Source: an uncultured Eubacteriales bacterium
GTDB taxonomy: Bacteria > Bacillota > Clostridia > Oscillospirales > Butyricicoccaceae
Length of the DNA: 46,901 nt
Assembly (NCBI GenBank): GCA_934636325.1
Contig: CAKUAK010000031.1
Location: 1 to 46,901, forward strand
Reading direction: 5' to 3'
Part shown: positions 1-9,712 of the stretch, one piece after another
How positions within the stretch are numbered: position 1 is the first letter of the stretch
Layout: the number at the start of each line of letters is the position of its first letter
Notes under the pieces: generated by a model
What the model saw: only the letters and a program-made list of their open reading frames with translations
Told to the model about the DNA's origin: nothing
Databases searched by the model: none
Position numbers and translations under genes: made by a program

Positions 1-31
1 ATTTGATATAGCTCTATATTTTATACAGGCA

Positions 32-1057
32 TTAGACCCAGAGGGGGTTATCCCACAGCATGAGCTTCTTGCCGATGCCCTTTTCAAGGGCGTTGAGGTA
101 GATCTGGTTGGCGACGGCGACATCGACCGAGCCAATGCCGTAGGTGGCGCAGACGCAGAGCTCATCCTCGCTCTCGCGGCCGTGCTTCTGGCCGGCTGCC
201 AGCTGGGGCAGCGAAGCGACCATATCCTCGGTCAGTTTGCCCTCACCGGCCAGCTTGTGGATAAGTGTACCTGTACCGTGGGACAGCTGTGCCCAGTTGT
301 CAAGAGCCTTCTTGTCAGCCTTGAGATAGATCTCGTCCTCGATCTCATAGGCGCTCATCTGGATGACCGTGGCATTGGGCTTGACCCACTCGGCCTTGAG
401 GAAGGGCTTGCGGGCGGTCGTCTCGGTGACGATGATATCGGCGTCCTTTGCGGCCTCTTCGGTCGAAGCGCAGGGGATGACGTTATATTTGCCCTCGAAC
501 TCCTTGGCGATGCCCTCGGCCTTCTTGATGTCGAGGTCGACCAGCTTGATCTCCTCCAGCGAGGGGACGGCTTCCATCATGGCCATTACCATCGTCCTGC
601 CGATAACACCGGCGCCGACACGGCAGGCCTTCGGGGTGTTCTTGGAAGCCAGATATTTAGCGGCAACGCCGGCGGCGGCCGAGGTCCTCATGGCTGTGAT
701 CAGCGTGCCGTCCATGATGGCCTTGGGATATACTGTCTTGGGGTCGGACAGCATGACGACGTCAACGCCATAGGGCATGTCGGGCTGTGTGCCGTTGAAT
801 ACAGATTCGGATGCCCACTTGAAGCCGGCGACGTCAACGTCACCGCCGATATAGGAAGGCATCGACATGCAGAAGGATGTCCAGTTCTCGTTGTTGGGCA
901 TGCCCAGCATGGTCTTGGGCGGGTTGATGATCTGGCCCTCGCCGATCATCTTGAAGGTCTTTTCGGTGATGCCCAGCACCATTTTCATATCGAGCAGGCC
1001 TGCGGCAACTACGTCTTCCTGCTTGAGGAAGAGGATCTCGGGTTTATATTCGGACAT
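32..1057 (-). CDS. Ornithine cyclodeaminase / alanine dehydrogenase family protein
   Basis: A 341-residue member of the OCD/mu-crystallin family, NAD(P)-dependent enzymes that deaminate or reduce imino forms of amino acids. Visible: a substrate-side Lys in GFKW (about 80), the family motif MRTSAAAG (about 123-130) and a Rossmann glycine motif GAGVIG (about 148-153) ending the following strand at Asp174. The length is normal for the family. It is a single gene with its own sigma-A-like promoter, divergent from the phosphate transporter, and the stop lies 31 bases from the window edge, so downstream partners cannot be seen. The substrate cannot be assigned; ornithine cyclodeamination, alanine dehydrogenation or imine reduction are all possible. 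Family sure, reaction unsure. Confidence 0.85.
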   Translation of the reverse strand: MSEYKPEILFLKQEDVVAAGLLDMKMVLGITEKTFKMIGEGQIINPPKTMLGMPNNENWTSFCMSMPSYIGGDVDVAGFKWASESVFNGTQPDMPYGVDVVMLSDPKTVYPKAIMDGTLITAMRTSAAAGVAAKYLASKNTPKACRVGAGVIGRTMVMAMMEAVPSLEEIKLVDLDIKKAEGIAKEFEGKYNVIPCASTEEAAKDADIIVTETTARKPFLKAEWVKPNATVIQMSAYEIEDEIYLKADKKALDNWAQLSHGTGTLIHKLAGEGKLTEDMVASLPQLAAGQKHGRESEDELCVCATYGIGSVDVAVANQIYLNALEKGIGKKLMLWDNPLWV

Positions 1058-1111
1058 TTTGATTATCTCCTTTGTATCTTCTGTGAGAAGGTTTTGTTTT
1101 ACTGTGGCTAT

Positions 1112-1140
1112 ATCATATACCCTCCCGGGCTGTAAGTCAA
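1112..1140 (-). promoter_or_regulatory. Sigma-A-type promoter of the OCD-family gene
   Basis: On the minus strand TTGACT (1135-1140) is followed after exactly 17 bases by TATGAT (1112-1117), about 55 bases before the start codon. An AAAGGAG ribosome-binding site precedes the ATG. Confidence 0.75.
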
Positions 1141-1324
1141 GTATATTTATTCAATAAATCCAATAATTATTTAAGTTGGTGAGAGTTACACAACCAAAAG
1201 CCGCCATGCACGGCCGGCGTTTGTATAATATTTCAGCTATCTGTATAGCTCCGCCCGATCTACTGCCCTCCGGCGGCATTATATGCATAAATAACCGCAG
1301 CATGTATGGCTTTTATACATACAT

Positions 1325-1394
1325 TTTACCCAAAAGCGCGATTTTACACAGATTTTACCTTGGCGCGCCGCCCTTTTTACACGGATTTTATATT
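1325..1394 (+). promoter_or_regulatory. Pho-box-like direct repeats and promoter region upstream of the Na/Pi transporter
   Basis: Hexamers TTTACA (1343), TTTACC (1354), TTTACA (1376) and TTTATA (1387) lie on one face of the helix: starts are 11, 22 and 11 bases apart. Another TTTACC sits at 1325, out of phase. Known PhoP/PhoB boxes of Firmicutes are TT(A/C/T)ACA-like repeats with an 11-bp period. TATATT at 1389-1394 may be the -10. The remaining 1058-1320 stretch holds the divergent OCD promoter and nothing else I recognise. Confidence 0.55.
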
Positions 1395-1438
1395 CTTTAG
1401 TTGAAAACAGAAATACGAAAAGAAAAAGGGTGTAAAAA

Positions 1439-3232
1439 ATGACCATCTTCAATCTCTTCTCGCTGTTCGGCGGCCTGGCCCTCTTCCTCTACGGCATGTC
1501 GGCCATGGGCGACGGCCTCGAGCGAAAGGCCGGCGGACGCTTAAAGGAACTGCTTGAAAAGCTGTCCTCCAACCCCTTCAAGGGCTTTCTGCTGGGCCTC
1601 GGCGTCACCGCCATCATCCAGAGCTCTTCGGCCACGACGGTCATGGTCGTCGGCTTTGTCAACTCGGGCATAATGCAGCTCAGCCAGGCCATCGGCATAA
1701 TAATGGGCGCCAACGTCGGCACGACGGTGACCTCGTGGCTGCTCAGCCTTTCGGGCATACAGGGCGACGGCCTCTTTATGCAGCTTCTCAAGCCGGCCAA
1801 CTTCTCCCCTGTGCTGGCCGCCGTCGGCATCATCTTATATATGTTCTCCAAAAAGTCCTCTAAAAAGGATACCGGCACGATACTCCTTGGCTTTGCCATC
1901 CTGATGACCGGCATGGAGACCATGAGCGCCGCCGTCAAGCCCCTTGCCGGCATGCCCTGGTTCACCAACCTGCTGCTGATCTTTTCCAACCCGCTGCTGG
2001 GCGTCCTGGCCGGCGCGGTGCTGACCGGCATCATCCAGAGCTCTTCGGCCTCGGTCGGTATCCTTCAGGCCCTGAGCCAGACCGGCGCCGTCACCTACGG
2101 CACGGCCATACCGATAATCCTCGGCCAGAACATCGGCACATGCGTCACGGCCATGATCTCTTCGATCGGCACGGGCAAGAACGCCCGCAGGGCGGCCTTT
2201 GTCCACCTTTACTTTAACATGATCGGCACGACGGTATTTCTCGGCGGCTACGGCCTGCTCTGCCTGCTCTTCAAGCCGGCCTTCACCGGCATGGCCATCG
2301 ACCCGGCCGGAATAGCCATCGTCCACACCTCTTTCAACCTCGTTTCGACCTCCATCATGCTGCCCTTCGCGTCGGTGCTTGAAAAGCTGGCCTGCATGAC
2401 GGTCCGCGACGACCCCAAGGACGAAACACCCGAACAGTTCGAGCTCTCGCTGCTCGATGACCGCATCATGGCCACCCCCTCGGTGGCTGTCGAGCAGTGC
2501 CGTCAGGTCGGCAACATGATGGCCGAGTTCTCCTTCGACGCCTGCCGCAAGGCCATGACCCTTCTCGACCGCTTCGATCAGAGCACATATAACGAGGTCG
2601 CCGACCTTGAGAAGCGTGTCGATGCCCTCGAGGACCGCATGGGCACATACCTTCTGGCCCTGGGCCGCACGGCCCTGAGCCGGGACGACACCGCAGAGGT
2701 CGCGCTGCTGCTCCACTCGATAGGCGACCTCGAACGCATCGGCGACCACGCCCTCGGCCTTGCCAAGACGGCGGAGGAAATATATACTAAACATATCGCA
2801 TTCTCTTCCCTGGCCCAGAAGGATATATCGGTCATAAGGGCGGCCGTCACCGAGATAATCGGCGTTACGGTCAACGCCTTTACAAAAGAGGATCGCGACG
2901 CCGCCCGCAGGGTCGAGCCGCTGGAGCAGGTCATCGACATCCTCCGCTTCAATATGAAGGATCACCACATCGACCGCCTCCAGACCGGCGAATGCACACA
3001 GCAGACCGGCTTTGTATATTCTGACCTGCTGACCAATCTCCAGCGCATATCCGACCACTGCTCCAACCTTGCCGTCTGCCTCATCAGGACCGGCGTCGAC
3101 AAGCTGGACCAGCACGAATACTTAAGCCGGGTCAAATCGGGCGCCGACCTTGAATACACCAGGCTGTTCGAGGAATACAAGAAGAAATACGATCTGACCG
3201 AAGAAACCGAAAAGGAAAAGGAAACGGAGTGA
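1439..3232 (+). CDS. Na/Pi cotransporter family protein with C-terminal PhoU-like domain
   Basis: A 597-residue NptA-type sodium:phosphate symporter. The membrane half carries the two hallmark inverted-repeat motifs QSSSATT (61-67) and QSSSASV (200-206), each in a hydrophobic hairpin. From about residue 350 the protein becomes a soluble helical PhoU-like domain, the usual bacterial fusion. It imports phosphate using the Na+ gradient, and the PhoU part probably tunes transport or signalling to the histidine kinase encoded two genes on. The next gene starts 7 bases after its stop, so the three genes form an operon behind Pho-box-like repeats. The ribosome-binding site (AAAAAGGG) is weak. Confidence 0.92.
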   Translation: MTIFNLFSLFGGLALFLYGMSAMGDGLERKAGGRLKELLEKLSSNPFKGFLLGLGVTAIIQSSSATTVMVVGFVNSGIMQLSQAIGIIMGANVGTTVTSWLLSLSGIQGDGLFMQLLKPANFSPVLAAVGIILYMFSKKSSKKDTGTILLGFAILMTGMETMSAAVKPLAGMPWFTNLLLIFSNPLLGVLAGAVLTGIIQSSSASVGILQALSQTGAVTYGTAIPIILGQNIGTCVTAMISSIGTGKNARRAAFVHLYFNMIGTTVFLGGYGLLCLLFKPAFTGMAIDPAGIAIVHTSFNLVSTSIMLPFASVLEKLACMTVRDDPKDETPEQFELSLLDDRIMATPSVAVEQCRQVGNMMAEFSFDACRKAMTLLDRFDQSTYNEVADLEKRVDALEDRMGTYLLALGRTALSRDDTAEVALLLHSIGDLERIGDHALGLAKTAEEIYTKHIAFSSLAQKDISVIRAAVTEIIGVTVNAFTKEDRDAARRVEPLEQVIDILRFNMKDHHIDRLQTGECTQQTGFVYSDLLTNLQRISDHCSNLAVCLIRTGVDKLDQHEYLSRVKSGADLEYTRLFEEYKKKYDLTEETEKEKETE

Positions 3233-3239
3233 GCTTCAG

Positions 3240-3902
3240 ATGATCTATATCGTCGAGGATGACGACAACATCCGCCAGATGGAGGCCTATGCCCTGCAAA
3301 GCAGCGGTTTTCAGGTAATGGAGTTCTCGTCGGGCAGCGATATGCTGGCCCAGTGCCGCAGGCAGACGCCCGATGTGATCCTGCTTGACATCATGCTTCC
3401 CGGTCTCGACGGCCTTACGATACTCAAGATGGTCAAAAACGACCCGGCGCTGCGCCGGGTCGGGGTCATAATGGTGACGGCCAAGAGCACCGAGCTCGAC
3501 GCCGTCGTCGGTCTCGACCACGGGGCCGATGATTACATCGCCAAGCCCTTCGGCATAATGGAGCTGATATCCCGGGTCAAGGCCCTGACCCGCAGGCTGG
3601 CCAACGACCGGCCCCAGGCCCTCAGCATGGACGAGCTTTTCCTCGACGACGAACGGCACATCGTTACGTCCAACGGCAAGGAGTGCCTTCTGACCTTTAA
3701 GGAATACGAGCTGCTCAAGTACCTTATGCTTAACCGCGGCATCGTCCTCTCCCGCGACCGTCTGATGGACGTCGTCTGGGGCACCGATTACGAGGGCGGC
3801 AGCCGCACGGTCGATATGCATGTCAAGACGCTGCGCCAGAAGCTGGGCGACAGCGGAGCCCATATAAAAACGGTCCGCAGCGTCGGCTATAAGATAGAAT
3901 AG
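3240..3902 (+). CDS. PhoB/OmpR-family response regulator
   Basis: A 220-residue response regulator. The receiver domain has the acidic pocket EDD (6-8), phospho-acceptor Asp50 (ILLDIMLPGLDG), switch Thr80 and Lys102 (DYIAKPFG). The C-terminal winged helix, about 125-220, has the OmpR/PhoB recognition pattern ending in VRSVGYKIE. It lies between a phosphate transporter and a PhoR-like kinase, so control of phosphate uptake is the simplest role, and the phased repeats at 1343-1392 are its likely target. Which genes it controls outside the window is unknown. Confidence 0.92.
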   Translation: MIYIVEDDDNIRQMEAYALQSSGFQVMEFSSGSDMLAQCRRQTPDVILLDIMLPGLDGLTILKMVKNDPALRRVGVIMVTAKSTELDAVVGLDHGADDYIAKPFGIMELISRVKALTRRLANDRPQALSMDELFLDDERHIVTSNGKECLLTFKEYELLKYLMLNRGIVLSRDRLMDVVWGTDYEGGSRTVDMHVKTLRQKLGDSGAHIKTVRSVGYKIE

Positions 3903-3915
3903 AGGTGTTTGATTC

Positions 3916-5247
<1,332 letters not shown>

Positions 5248-5305
5248 GCCTTATGCTGGGTACAACCTACAAAATAACGCCGCCAAAGCTATGCAATTTG
5301 CCAAA

Positions 5306-5334
5306 TTGAAAGATGGGCCTCCGGGGAGTAAAAT
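5306..5334 (+). promoter_or_regulatory. Sigma-A-type promoter of the amidohydrolase gene
   Basis: TTGAAA (5306-5311), a 17-base spacer, then TAAAAT (5329-5334). It lies 40 bases before the start codon, which follows a GAAGGAG ribosome-binding site. Confidence 0.7.
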
Positions 5335-5373
5335 GTTAATGTAATCTAACTATCCCGGAAGGAGAAAGTTCAC

Positions 5374-6537
5374 ATGATAATTCTTATTAAGAACGGCCAT
5401 GTCAAGACCATGGCAGGTCCCGATCTGGAATGTGGTGACGTCCTGATCGAGAACGGCAAGATCAAAGAGGTCGGCACAGGCCTTACCGCCCCCGAGGGCG
5501 CAACGGTCATCGACGCCGCCGGACGCATCGTCGCCCCCGGCTTCATCGACGCCCACTGCCATATCGGCCTCGACAACGAGGGCATGGGCTGGGAAGGCAT
5601 GGACTATAACGAGATCGTCGATCCCTGCACGCCCCAGCTGCGCGGCATCGACTCGATCAACCCCATCGATGAAGCCTTTATGAACGCCGTCAAGGGCGGC
5701 GTAACGACGGCCGTCACCGGTCCGGGATCGGCCAACGTTATCGGCGGTACATTCGCGGCCATCAAGCTCTATGGCAAGCGCGTCGACAAGATGATCCTCA
5801 AGGATCCCGTCGCCATGAAGGTCGCCTTCGGCGAGAACCCCAAGCGCTGCTACAGCAACATGAAGAAGTCCCCCTCCACCAGAATGGCGACAGCCGCCCT
5901 TCTGCGCGAGATGCTCTTTAAGACAAAGAGATATATGGAGGATAAGGAAGAGGCCGAAAAGAACGGCACAAAGGCACCTGCCTTTGATATGAAGCTCGAG
6001 GCCATGATCCCCGTCCTCAAGAAGGAGATCCCCCTCAAGGCTCATGCCCACAGGGCCGACGATATCTTCACCTCGATCCGCATCGCCCGCGAGTTCGATG
6101 TCGATATTACCCTCGACCACTGCACCGACGGTTCTCTCATCGCCGACGAGCTGGCCGAAGAGGGTCTGCCCGCATTTGTCGGACCTTCCCTCGGCAAGAA
6201 GAGCAAGATCGAGCTGGCCAATAAGTCCTTCGAGACACCGGGCATCCTTACAAAGGCCGGCGTAAAGGTCAGCATCATCACCGACGCCCCGGTCATTCCT
6301 CTCCAGTATCTGCCCATGTGCGCCGGCATGGCCGTCAAGGCCGGCCTCGACATCGAGGAAGCCTGGAAGTCCATCACCATCAACCCGGCAACAGCCATCG
6401 GCATCGCCGGCAGGGTCGGTTCGCTTGAGGCCGGCAAGGACGCCGACGTCGTTATCCACAACGGCAACCCCCTGACCGATATCGACTCCTCTGTCGCCAC
6501 AGCTATCATCGACGGCAAGATCATCTATCAGGAATAA
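5374..6537 (+). CDS. Amidohydrolase-superfamily (imidazolonepropionase-like) enzyme
   Basis: A 387-residue metal-dependent amidohydrolase. The N-terminal beta-sandwich strands lead into the metal motif FIDAHCHIGLD (His61, His63). A His-rich segment KAHAHRADD, then DHCTDG and ITDAPVIP carry the remaining barrel metal and catalytic residues, and the C terminus has the family pattern GSLEAGKDADVVI. Such enzymes cleave C-N bonds in cyclic amides or amino-acid derivatives. It is monocistronic, between its own promoter and a GC-rich hairpin. Neither histidine-degradation nor pyrimidine genes are nearby, so the substrate is open. Confidence 0.88.
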   Translation: MIILIKNGHVKTMAGPDLECGDVLIENGKIKEVGTGLTAPEGATVIDAAGRIVAPGFIDAHCHIGLDNEGMGWEGMDYNEIVDPCTPQLRGIDSINPIDEAFMNAVKGGVTTAVTGPGSANVIGGTFAAIKLYGKRVDKMILKDPVAMKVAFGENPKRCYSNMKKSPSTRMATAALLREMLFKTKRYMEDKEEAEKNGTKAPAFDMKLEAMIPVLKKEIPLKAHAHRADDIFTSIRIAREFDVDITLDHCTDGSLIADELAEEGLPAFVGPSLGKKSKIELANKSFETPGILTKAGVKVSIITDAPVIPLQYLPMCAGMAVKAGLDIEEAWKSITINPATAIGIAGRVGSLEAGKDADVVIHNGNPLTDIDSSVATAIIDGKIIYQE

Positions 6538-6549
6538 TCACGAAAATAT

Positions 6550-6575
6550 ATCCCCCCACGGACTTGTCCGTGGGG
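6550..6575 (+). terminator. GC-rich stem-loop after the amidohydrolase gene
   Basis: CCCCCACGGAC pairs perfectly with GTCCGTGGGGG around a two-base loop just after the stop codon. No U-run follows on the plus strand, so it may stabilise the 3' end rather than act as a classical terminator. Confidence 0.45.
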
Positions 6576-6746
6576 GAGATCTGCTGTCAGGCGTCCGTAA
6601 GCAGGGCGCCAGTAATGGCTTCCCCTTGAAATGTCCGGGAATGTACGTTCATCCGGGCAGAACACGAATAAGAGATTATATCTCAAGGCTCCCTTGGGTA
6701 AAGGAAGCCTTTTTTGCGCCGCTATGCCCATACTGCGCCGTTTTTA

Positions 6747-6775
6747 TTGACTTTCGGGTATTCGTTTGATATAAT
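6747..6775 (+). promoter_or_regulatory. Sigma-A promoter of the cation exchanger leader
   Basis: TTGACT (6747-6752), 17-base spacer, TATAAT (6770-6775). The start site would fall just before the Mn-type riboswitch. The stretch 6576-6746 has no gene. It holds repeat-like pieces such as a lone copy of GGCTTCCCCTTGAA. Confidence 0.85.
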
Positions 6776-6784
6776 TTCTTTTAT

Positions 6785-6868
6785 ATGAGGGAGTAATTGA
6801 CGCCTCGCGCGTGATATGTCAACATCCTGGCGGACCCCGCCTGGCATATCTTAATTAATGAGACTCAT
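6785..6868 (+). ncRNA. yybP-ykoY (Mn2+-responsive) riboswitch aptamer
   Basis: The leader opens with GAGGGAGTAA and closes with AATGAGACTC, the two conserved signatures of the yybP-ykoY class. Between them lie two helices, the second with GGCGGACCCCGCC. This class senses Mn2+ and typically controls metal exporters. Here it precedes a CaCA-type exchanger. A second member precedes mntP at the other end of the window and shares both signatures. Downstream, AGACTC can pair either with the aptamer or with GAGTCT at 6894-6899 to form a long alternative hairpin. Confidence 0.8.
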
Positions 6869-6905
6869 GTGCAATTTCAAGTCATTGTGCATGGAGTCTG
6901 TCGGT

Positions 6906-6940
6906 CGTGTATGGATATCCGATGCCATACACGCTTTTTT
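6906..6940 (+). terminator. Riboswitch-controlled terminator before the cation exchanger
   Basis: CGTGTATGG pairs with CCATACACG, followed by C and six T residues, 32 bases upstream of the start codon. It sits in the leader, not after a gene, so it is the likely expression platform of the Mn riboswitch. Confidence 0.75.
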
Positions 6941-6971
6941 ATGCCCAATGATCTGTCAAAACGGAGGAAAC

Positions 6972-8009
6972 ATGGAAACTATTCTGGTCTATCTTCTCTT
7001 CGCGCTGGGCGTCGTCCTTATCGTTAAAGGCGGCGACTGGTTCGTCGACGGCGCCGTCTGGGTGGCCGAGGTCACACGGATACCCAAGTTCATCATCGGC
7101 GCCACCATCATAAGCGTCGCCACCACCCTGCCCGAGATATTCGTCTCGACCATAGCCGCCATAGAGGGCCACGGCATCCTTGTATCGGGCGTCGGCGACT
7201 ATATCGCCGCTTCGCAGGATAAGGTCGGCATGGCCATAGGCAACGGCATCGGCTCGGTCATATGCAACACGGCCATGATCCTTGCCATAAGCATGATCTT
7301 CATGCCGATCGCCGTCAAGCGCGCCGATTACGCCCCCAAATCCCTGCTGCTCATCGCCGCCGTCACGACCCTCTTTCTCTTCGCCCGCGGCGGCTCGCTC
7401 ACGACCGTCGGCGCGATGGCTCTTCTTGCCATATTCGCTCTCTATATCGCCGAAAACATCCGCTCGGCAAAAACCGGCGGCGGTGACGACGACCTCGGAT
7501 GTCCCCCGACCGACAGGAAGTCGGTCATATCCAATATCCTCCGGGTCGTGCTTGGCGCGGCCGGAATAGTCGCCGGGTCACAGCTGCTGGTCAACAGCGG
7601 CAGCGATATCGCCGCCCGCTGGGGCGTGTCCGAGGCCATCATCGGCGTAACGATAGTCGCCGTCGGCACATCGCTGCCCGAGCTGGTCACGGCCGTATCC
7701 TCGGTCATCAAGAAGCAGGCCGACATGTCGGTCGGCAACGTCATCGGCGCCAACGTCATCGACACGACCCTCATCCTGGCCGTATGTTCCTTTATCTACG
7801 GCGGCAGCCTGCCGGTGTCGGCCCAGAATATCTATCTCGATTTCCCGGTCGCCATCGTCGTTTCCATTATCGCCGCCGTGCCGACGATAATAAAGGGCCG
7901 CTTCAGCCGCTGGCAGGGCGTGCTCATGCTGGCCGTCTATATCGCGTATCTCGTTGTCGTGACGACAAGGCTGAACTGGTACCTCGGCCTTTTCGGCGTC
8001 ATGGCTTAA
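6972..8009 (+). CDS. Calcium/sodium-antiporter (CaCA, YrbG-like) family cation exchanger
   Basis: A 345-residue polytopic protein with the two inverted alpha repeats of CaCA exchangers: ISVATTLPEIFVST near the N terminus and VAVGTSLPELVTAV in the second half, each with the essential acidic Glu. About ten membrane segments are expected. The ATG at 6972 is chosen because GGAGGAAAC precedes it and it follows the leader terminator; an in-frame upstream start at 6858 would place the riboswitch in coding sequence. The family moves Ca2+ or related cations out against Na+ or H+. The Mn2+-type riboswitch suggests Mn2+ efflux here, which is inference. Confidence 0.88.
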   Translation: METILVYLLFALGVVLIVKGGDWFVDGAVWVAEVTRIPKFIIGATIISVATTLPEIFVSTIAAIEGHGILVSGVGDYIAASQDKVGMAIGNGIGSVICNTAMILAISMIFMPIAVKRADYAPKSLLLIAAVTTLFLFARGGSLTTVGAMALLAIFALYIAENIRSAKTGGGDDDLGCPPTDRKSVISNILRVVLGAAGIVAGSQLLVNSGSDIAARWGVSEAIIGVTIVAVGTSLPELVTAVSSVIKKQADMSVGNVIGANVIDTTLILAVCSFIYGGSLPVSAQNIYLDFPVAIVVSIIAAVPTIIKGRFSRWQGVLMLAVYIAYLVVVTTRLNWYLGLFGVMA

Positions 8010-8015
8010 AAACAG

Positions 8016-8042
8016 ACCCCCGGACACATGTCCGGGGGTTTT
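8016..8042 (+). terminator. Rho-independent terminator of the exchanger gene
   Basis: ACCCCCGGACA pairs with TGTCCGGGGGT around a two-base loop, followed by TTTT. Confidence 0.85.
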
Positions 8043-8061
8043 CATGTCATATCGCCTTTAT

Positions 8062-8409
8062 TTACTTTACGGCTGCGATGACCGATATCTCGACCAGGAT
8101 GGCGGGGCTTGCCAGCTCGGCCTTGACGCAGGCGCGGGCGGGCTCGTGGCCGTCGTTAACCCATGCGTCCCAGATCTCGTTCATGGCGGCGAAATCGGCC
8201 ATGTCCTTGAGATAGATCGTGGCCGAAAGGATATGATCCTTGTCAGAGCCGTATTTGTCAAGCAACTCTTCGACCTTGGCCAGCGAGGCCGCCGTCTGGG
8301 CCTTGACGTCGCCGCCGTCGCGGCTGGTCTGGCCGCAGAGATAAAGTGTATTGTTGAACCTTACGGCGCGGCTCATTCTGCCTGTGCCTTCGAATCTTTC
8401 GATCTCCAT
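8062..8409 (-). CDS. ridA: RidA family (YjgF/YER057c/UK114) imine deaminase
   Basis: A 115-residue trimeric RidA-type protein. The family pattern is visible through LYLCGQTSRD (about 22-31), the helix QTAASLAKVEELL, and the active-site end EPARACVKAELASP with Arg92, the residue that holds the carboxylate of the imine substrate. A late Glu107 matches the catalytic acid. RidA hydrolyses reactive enamines/imines released by PLP and amino-acid-oxidising enzymes, which suits an amino-acid fermenter. The gene is single, with its own promoter and a GGAGGAAT site. The exact subfamily is not certain. Confidence 0.88.
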   Translation of the reverse strand: MEIERFEGTGRMSRAVRFNNTLYLCGQTSRDGGDVKAQTAASLAKVEELLDKYGSDKDHILSATIYLKDMADFAAMNEIWDAWVNDGHEPARACVKAELASPAILVEISVIAAVK

Positions 8410-8462
8410 TTGAATATTCCTCCGTATTCCGGCCCTCTGCCGGGCCGTGTGTCTGTATATAC

Positions 8463-8492
8463 ATTATATTGTACCTGCGGCCGCCATGTAAA
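8463..8492 (-). promoter_or_regulatory. Promoter of the RidA-family gene
   Basis: Minus strand: TTTACA (8487-8492), 18-base spacer, TATAAT (8463-8468), about 55 bases before the start codon. Confidence 0.65.
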
Positions 8493-8513
8493 GGAGTTTT
8501 CTTCATTAAACCA

Positions 8514-8542
8514 TTTACAAAACGGCCGGATAATGCTATTAT
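8514..8542 (+). promoter_or_regulatory. Promoter of the transglutaminase-like lipoprotein gene
   Basis: TTTACA (8514-8519), 17-base spacer, TATTAT (8537-8542). The divergent ridA promoter lies 22 bases away. The leader of about 100 bases holds nothing I recognise. Confidence 0.6.
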
Positions 8543-8647
8543 ATGGAGAGGTAATATTTTACGAGTTTCCGTCGCCGCGAGGTTTCGATTTTGTAACCTT
8601 TTTTGTGACTTTCTGCGGCGGCTTTCCGAAAGGAGCGGATATACAGC

Positions 8648-9634
8648 ATGAAAAAAACGCTTGCGGCGATATTATGCATGCTTCAGCTTTCCTTCCTCTT
8701 TGCCTGCGGCGCACCGGCACAGGACGCCAATACCGACGAGGAAACAGAGGTCATCTGGCAGGAGGGCTCTGAGCTCGAGCTCCCGGCCGACAGCATGGAG
8801 GTCCCCCTCGCGGCGGCCCCCGTTCCGACGACCCTTATGCCCGAGGCCAGCGGCGTCAAGGTATATTCCAACCAGAACGCCGCCGTCGACGCCTCCCATC
8901 TTGACGATGGGTATATAATGGTAAAGTACACGGGCACATCGACGGCCGCCAAAAAGGTCATCGTCACCGGCCCTTCAAAGGTCAGGTACACATATGATCT
9001 CAACTCCAACGGCAGCTACGAGGTGTTCCCCCTTTCCGACGGCAGCGGCAAATACACCGTCGGTATCTACCAGAATGTCTCGGGGACAAAATACAGCACG
9101 GTATATTCGACCTTCCTTGACGTCGCGCTCAAAAGTGAGTACGCCCCCTTCCTGCTTCCCAACCAGTATGTCAACTATACGGCCGACAGCGCCGTTGTCA
9201 AAAAGGCTGCCGAGCTGACGGCGGGCGAGACCGATACCCTTAAAAAGATCGACAAGGTCTACACCTATGTCATAAAGAATATCAGCTACGACACCCAGAA
9301 GGCCAAGACGGTCCAGAGCGGTTATCTGCCAAATGTCGACGCCATCCTCTCTTCGGGCAAGGGCATATGCTTCGACTATGCCGCCGTCATGACGGCCATG
9401 CTCAGGAGCCAGGGCATACCGACAAAGCTGGTCGTCGGATATTCGGGAAAGGCCTATCACGCCTGGATAAACACCTGGAGCGAAGAGAGCGGCTGGGTCG
9501 AGGGAGTCATCTATTTTGACGGCACGACATGGAAGCTGATGGATCCGACCTATGCCTCCAGCGGCAATTCCAGCAAGGCCATCATGCAGTATATCGGCGA
9601 CGGCGCGAACTATACCGCCAAATATCTCTATTGA
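8648..9634 (+). CDS. Transglutaminase-like domain lipoprotein
   Basis: A 328-residue exported protein. The signal peptide ends in the lipobox LFAC with Cys20, so it should be lipid-anchored outside the cell. A linker and a beta-rich module (about 70-160) lead to a transglutaminase-like core with the triad Cys241 (GKGICFDYA), His271 (AYHAW) and Asp299 (LMDPTY). Such domains act as peptidases or cross-linkers of cell-surface proteins. It is monocistronic, with GAAAGGAG before ATG and a strong terminator behind. It sits directly upstream of the filament-like operon with a sortase, so a surface role is plausible, but no direct link is shown. Confidence 0.88.
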   Translation: MKKTLAAILCMLQLSFLFACGAPAQDANTDEETEVIWQEGSELELPADSMEVPLAAAPVPTTLMPEASGVKVYSNQNAAVDASHLDDGYIMVKYTGTSTAAKKVIVTGPSKVRYTYDLNSNGSYEVFPLSDGSGKYTVGIYQNVSGTKYSTVYSTFLDVALKSEYAPFLLPNQYVNYTADSAVVKKAAELTAGETDTLKKIDKVYTYVIKNISYDTQKAKTVQSGYLPNVDAILSSGKGICFDYAAVMTAMLRSQGIPTKLVVGYSGKAYHAWINTWSEESGWVEGVIYFDGTTWKLMDPTYASSGNSSKAIMQYIGDGANYTAKYLY

Positions 9635-9653
9635 TCTTAAACCGACATTCACC

Positions 9654-9687
9654 ATGGGGGGACATGCTTTGTCCCCCCATTTTTTTA
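9654..9687 (+). terminator. Terminator after the transglutaminase-like gene
   Basis: ATGGGGGGAC pairs with GTCCCCCCAT around a seven-base loop, then a run of T. Confidence 0.9.
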
Positions 9688-9712
9688 TTATCAGGCGGAG
9701 GTTTCGATAACT

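Noticed and set aside
6858..6971. Upstream start that would add 38 residues to the cation exchanger
   Set aside because: It would translate through the riboswitch and its terminator; the ATG at 6972 has a good GGAGG site and the family's usual N terminus.
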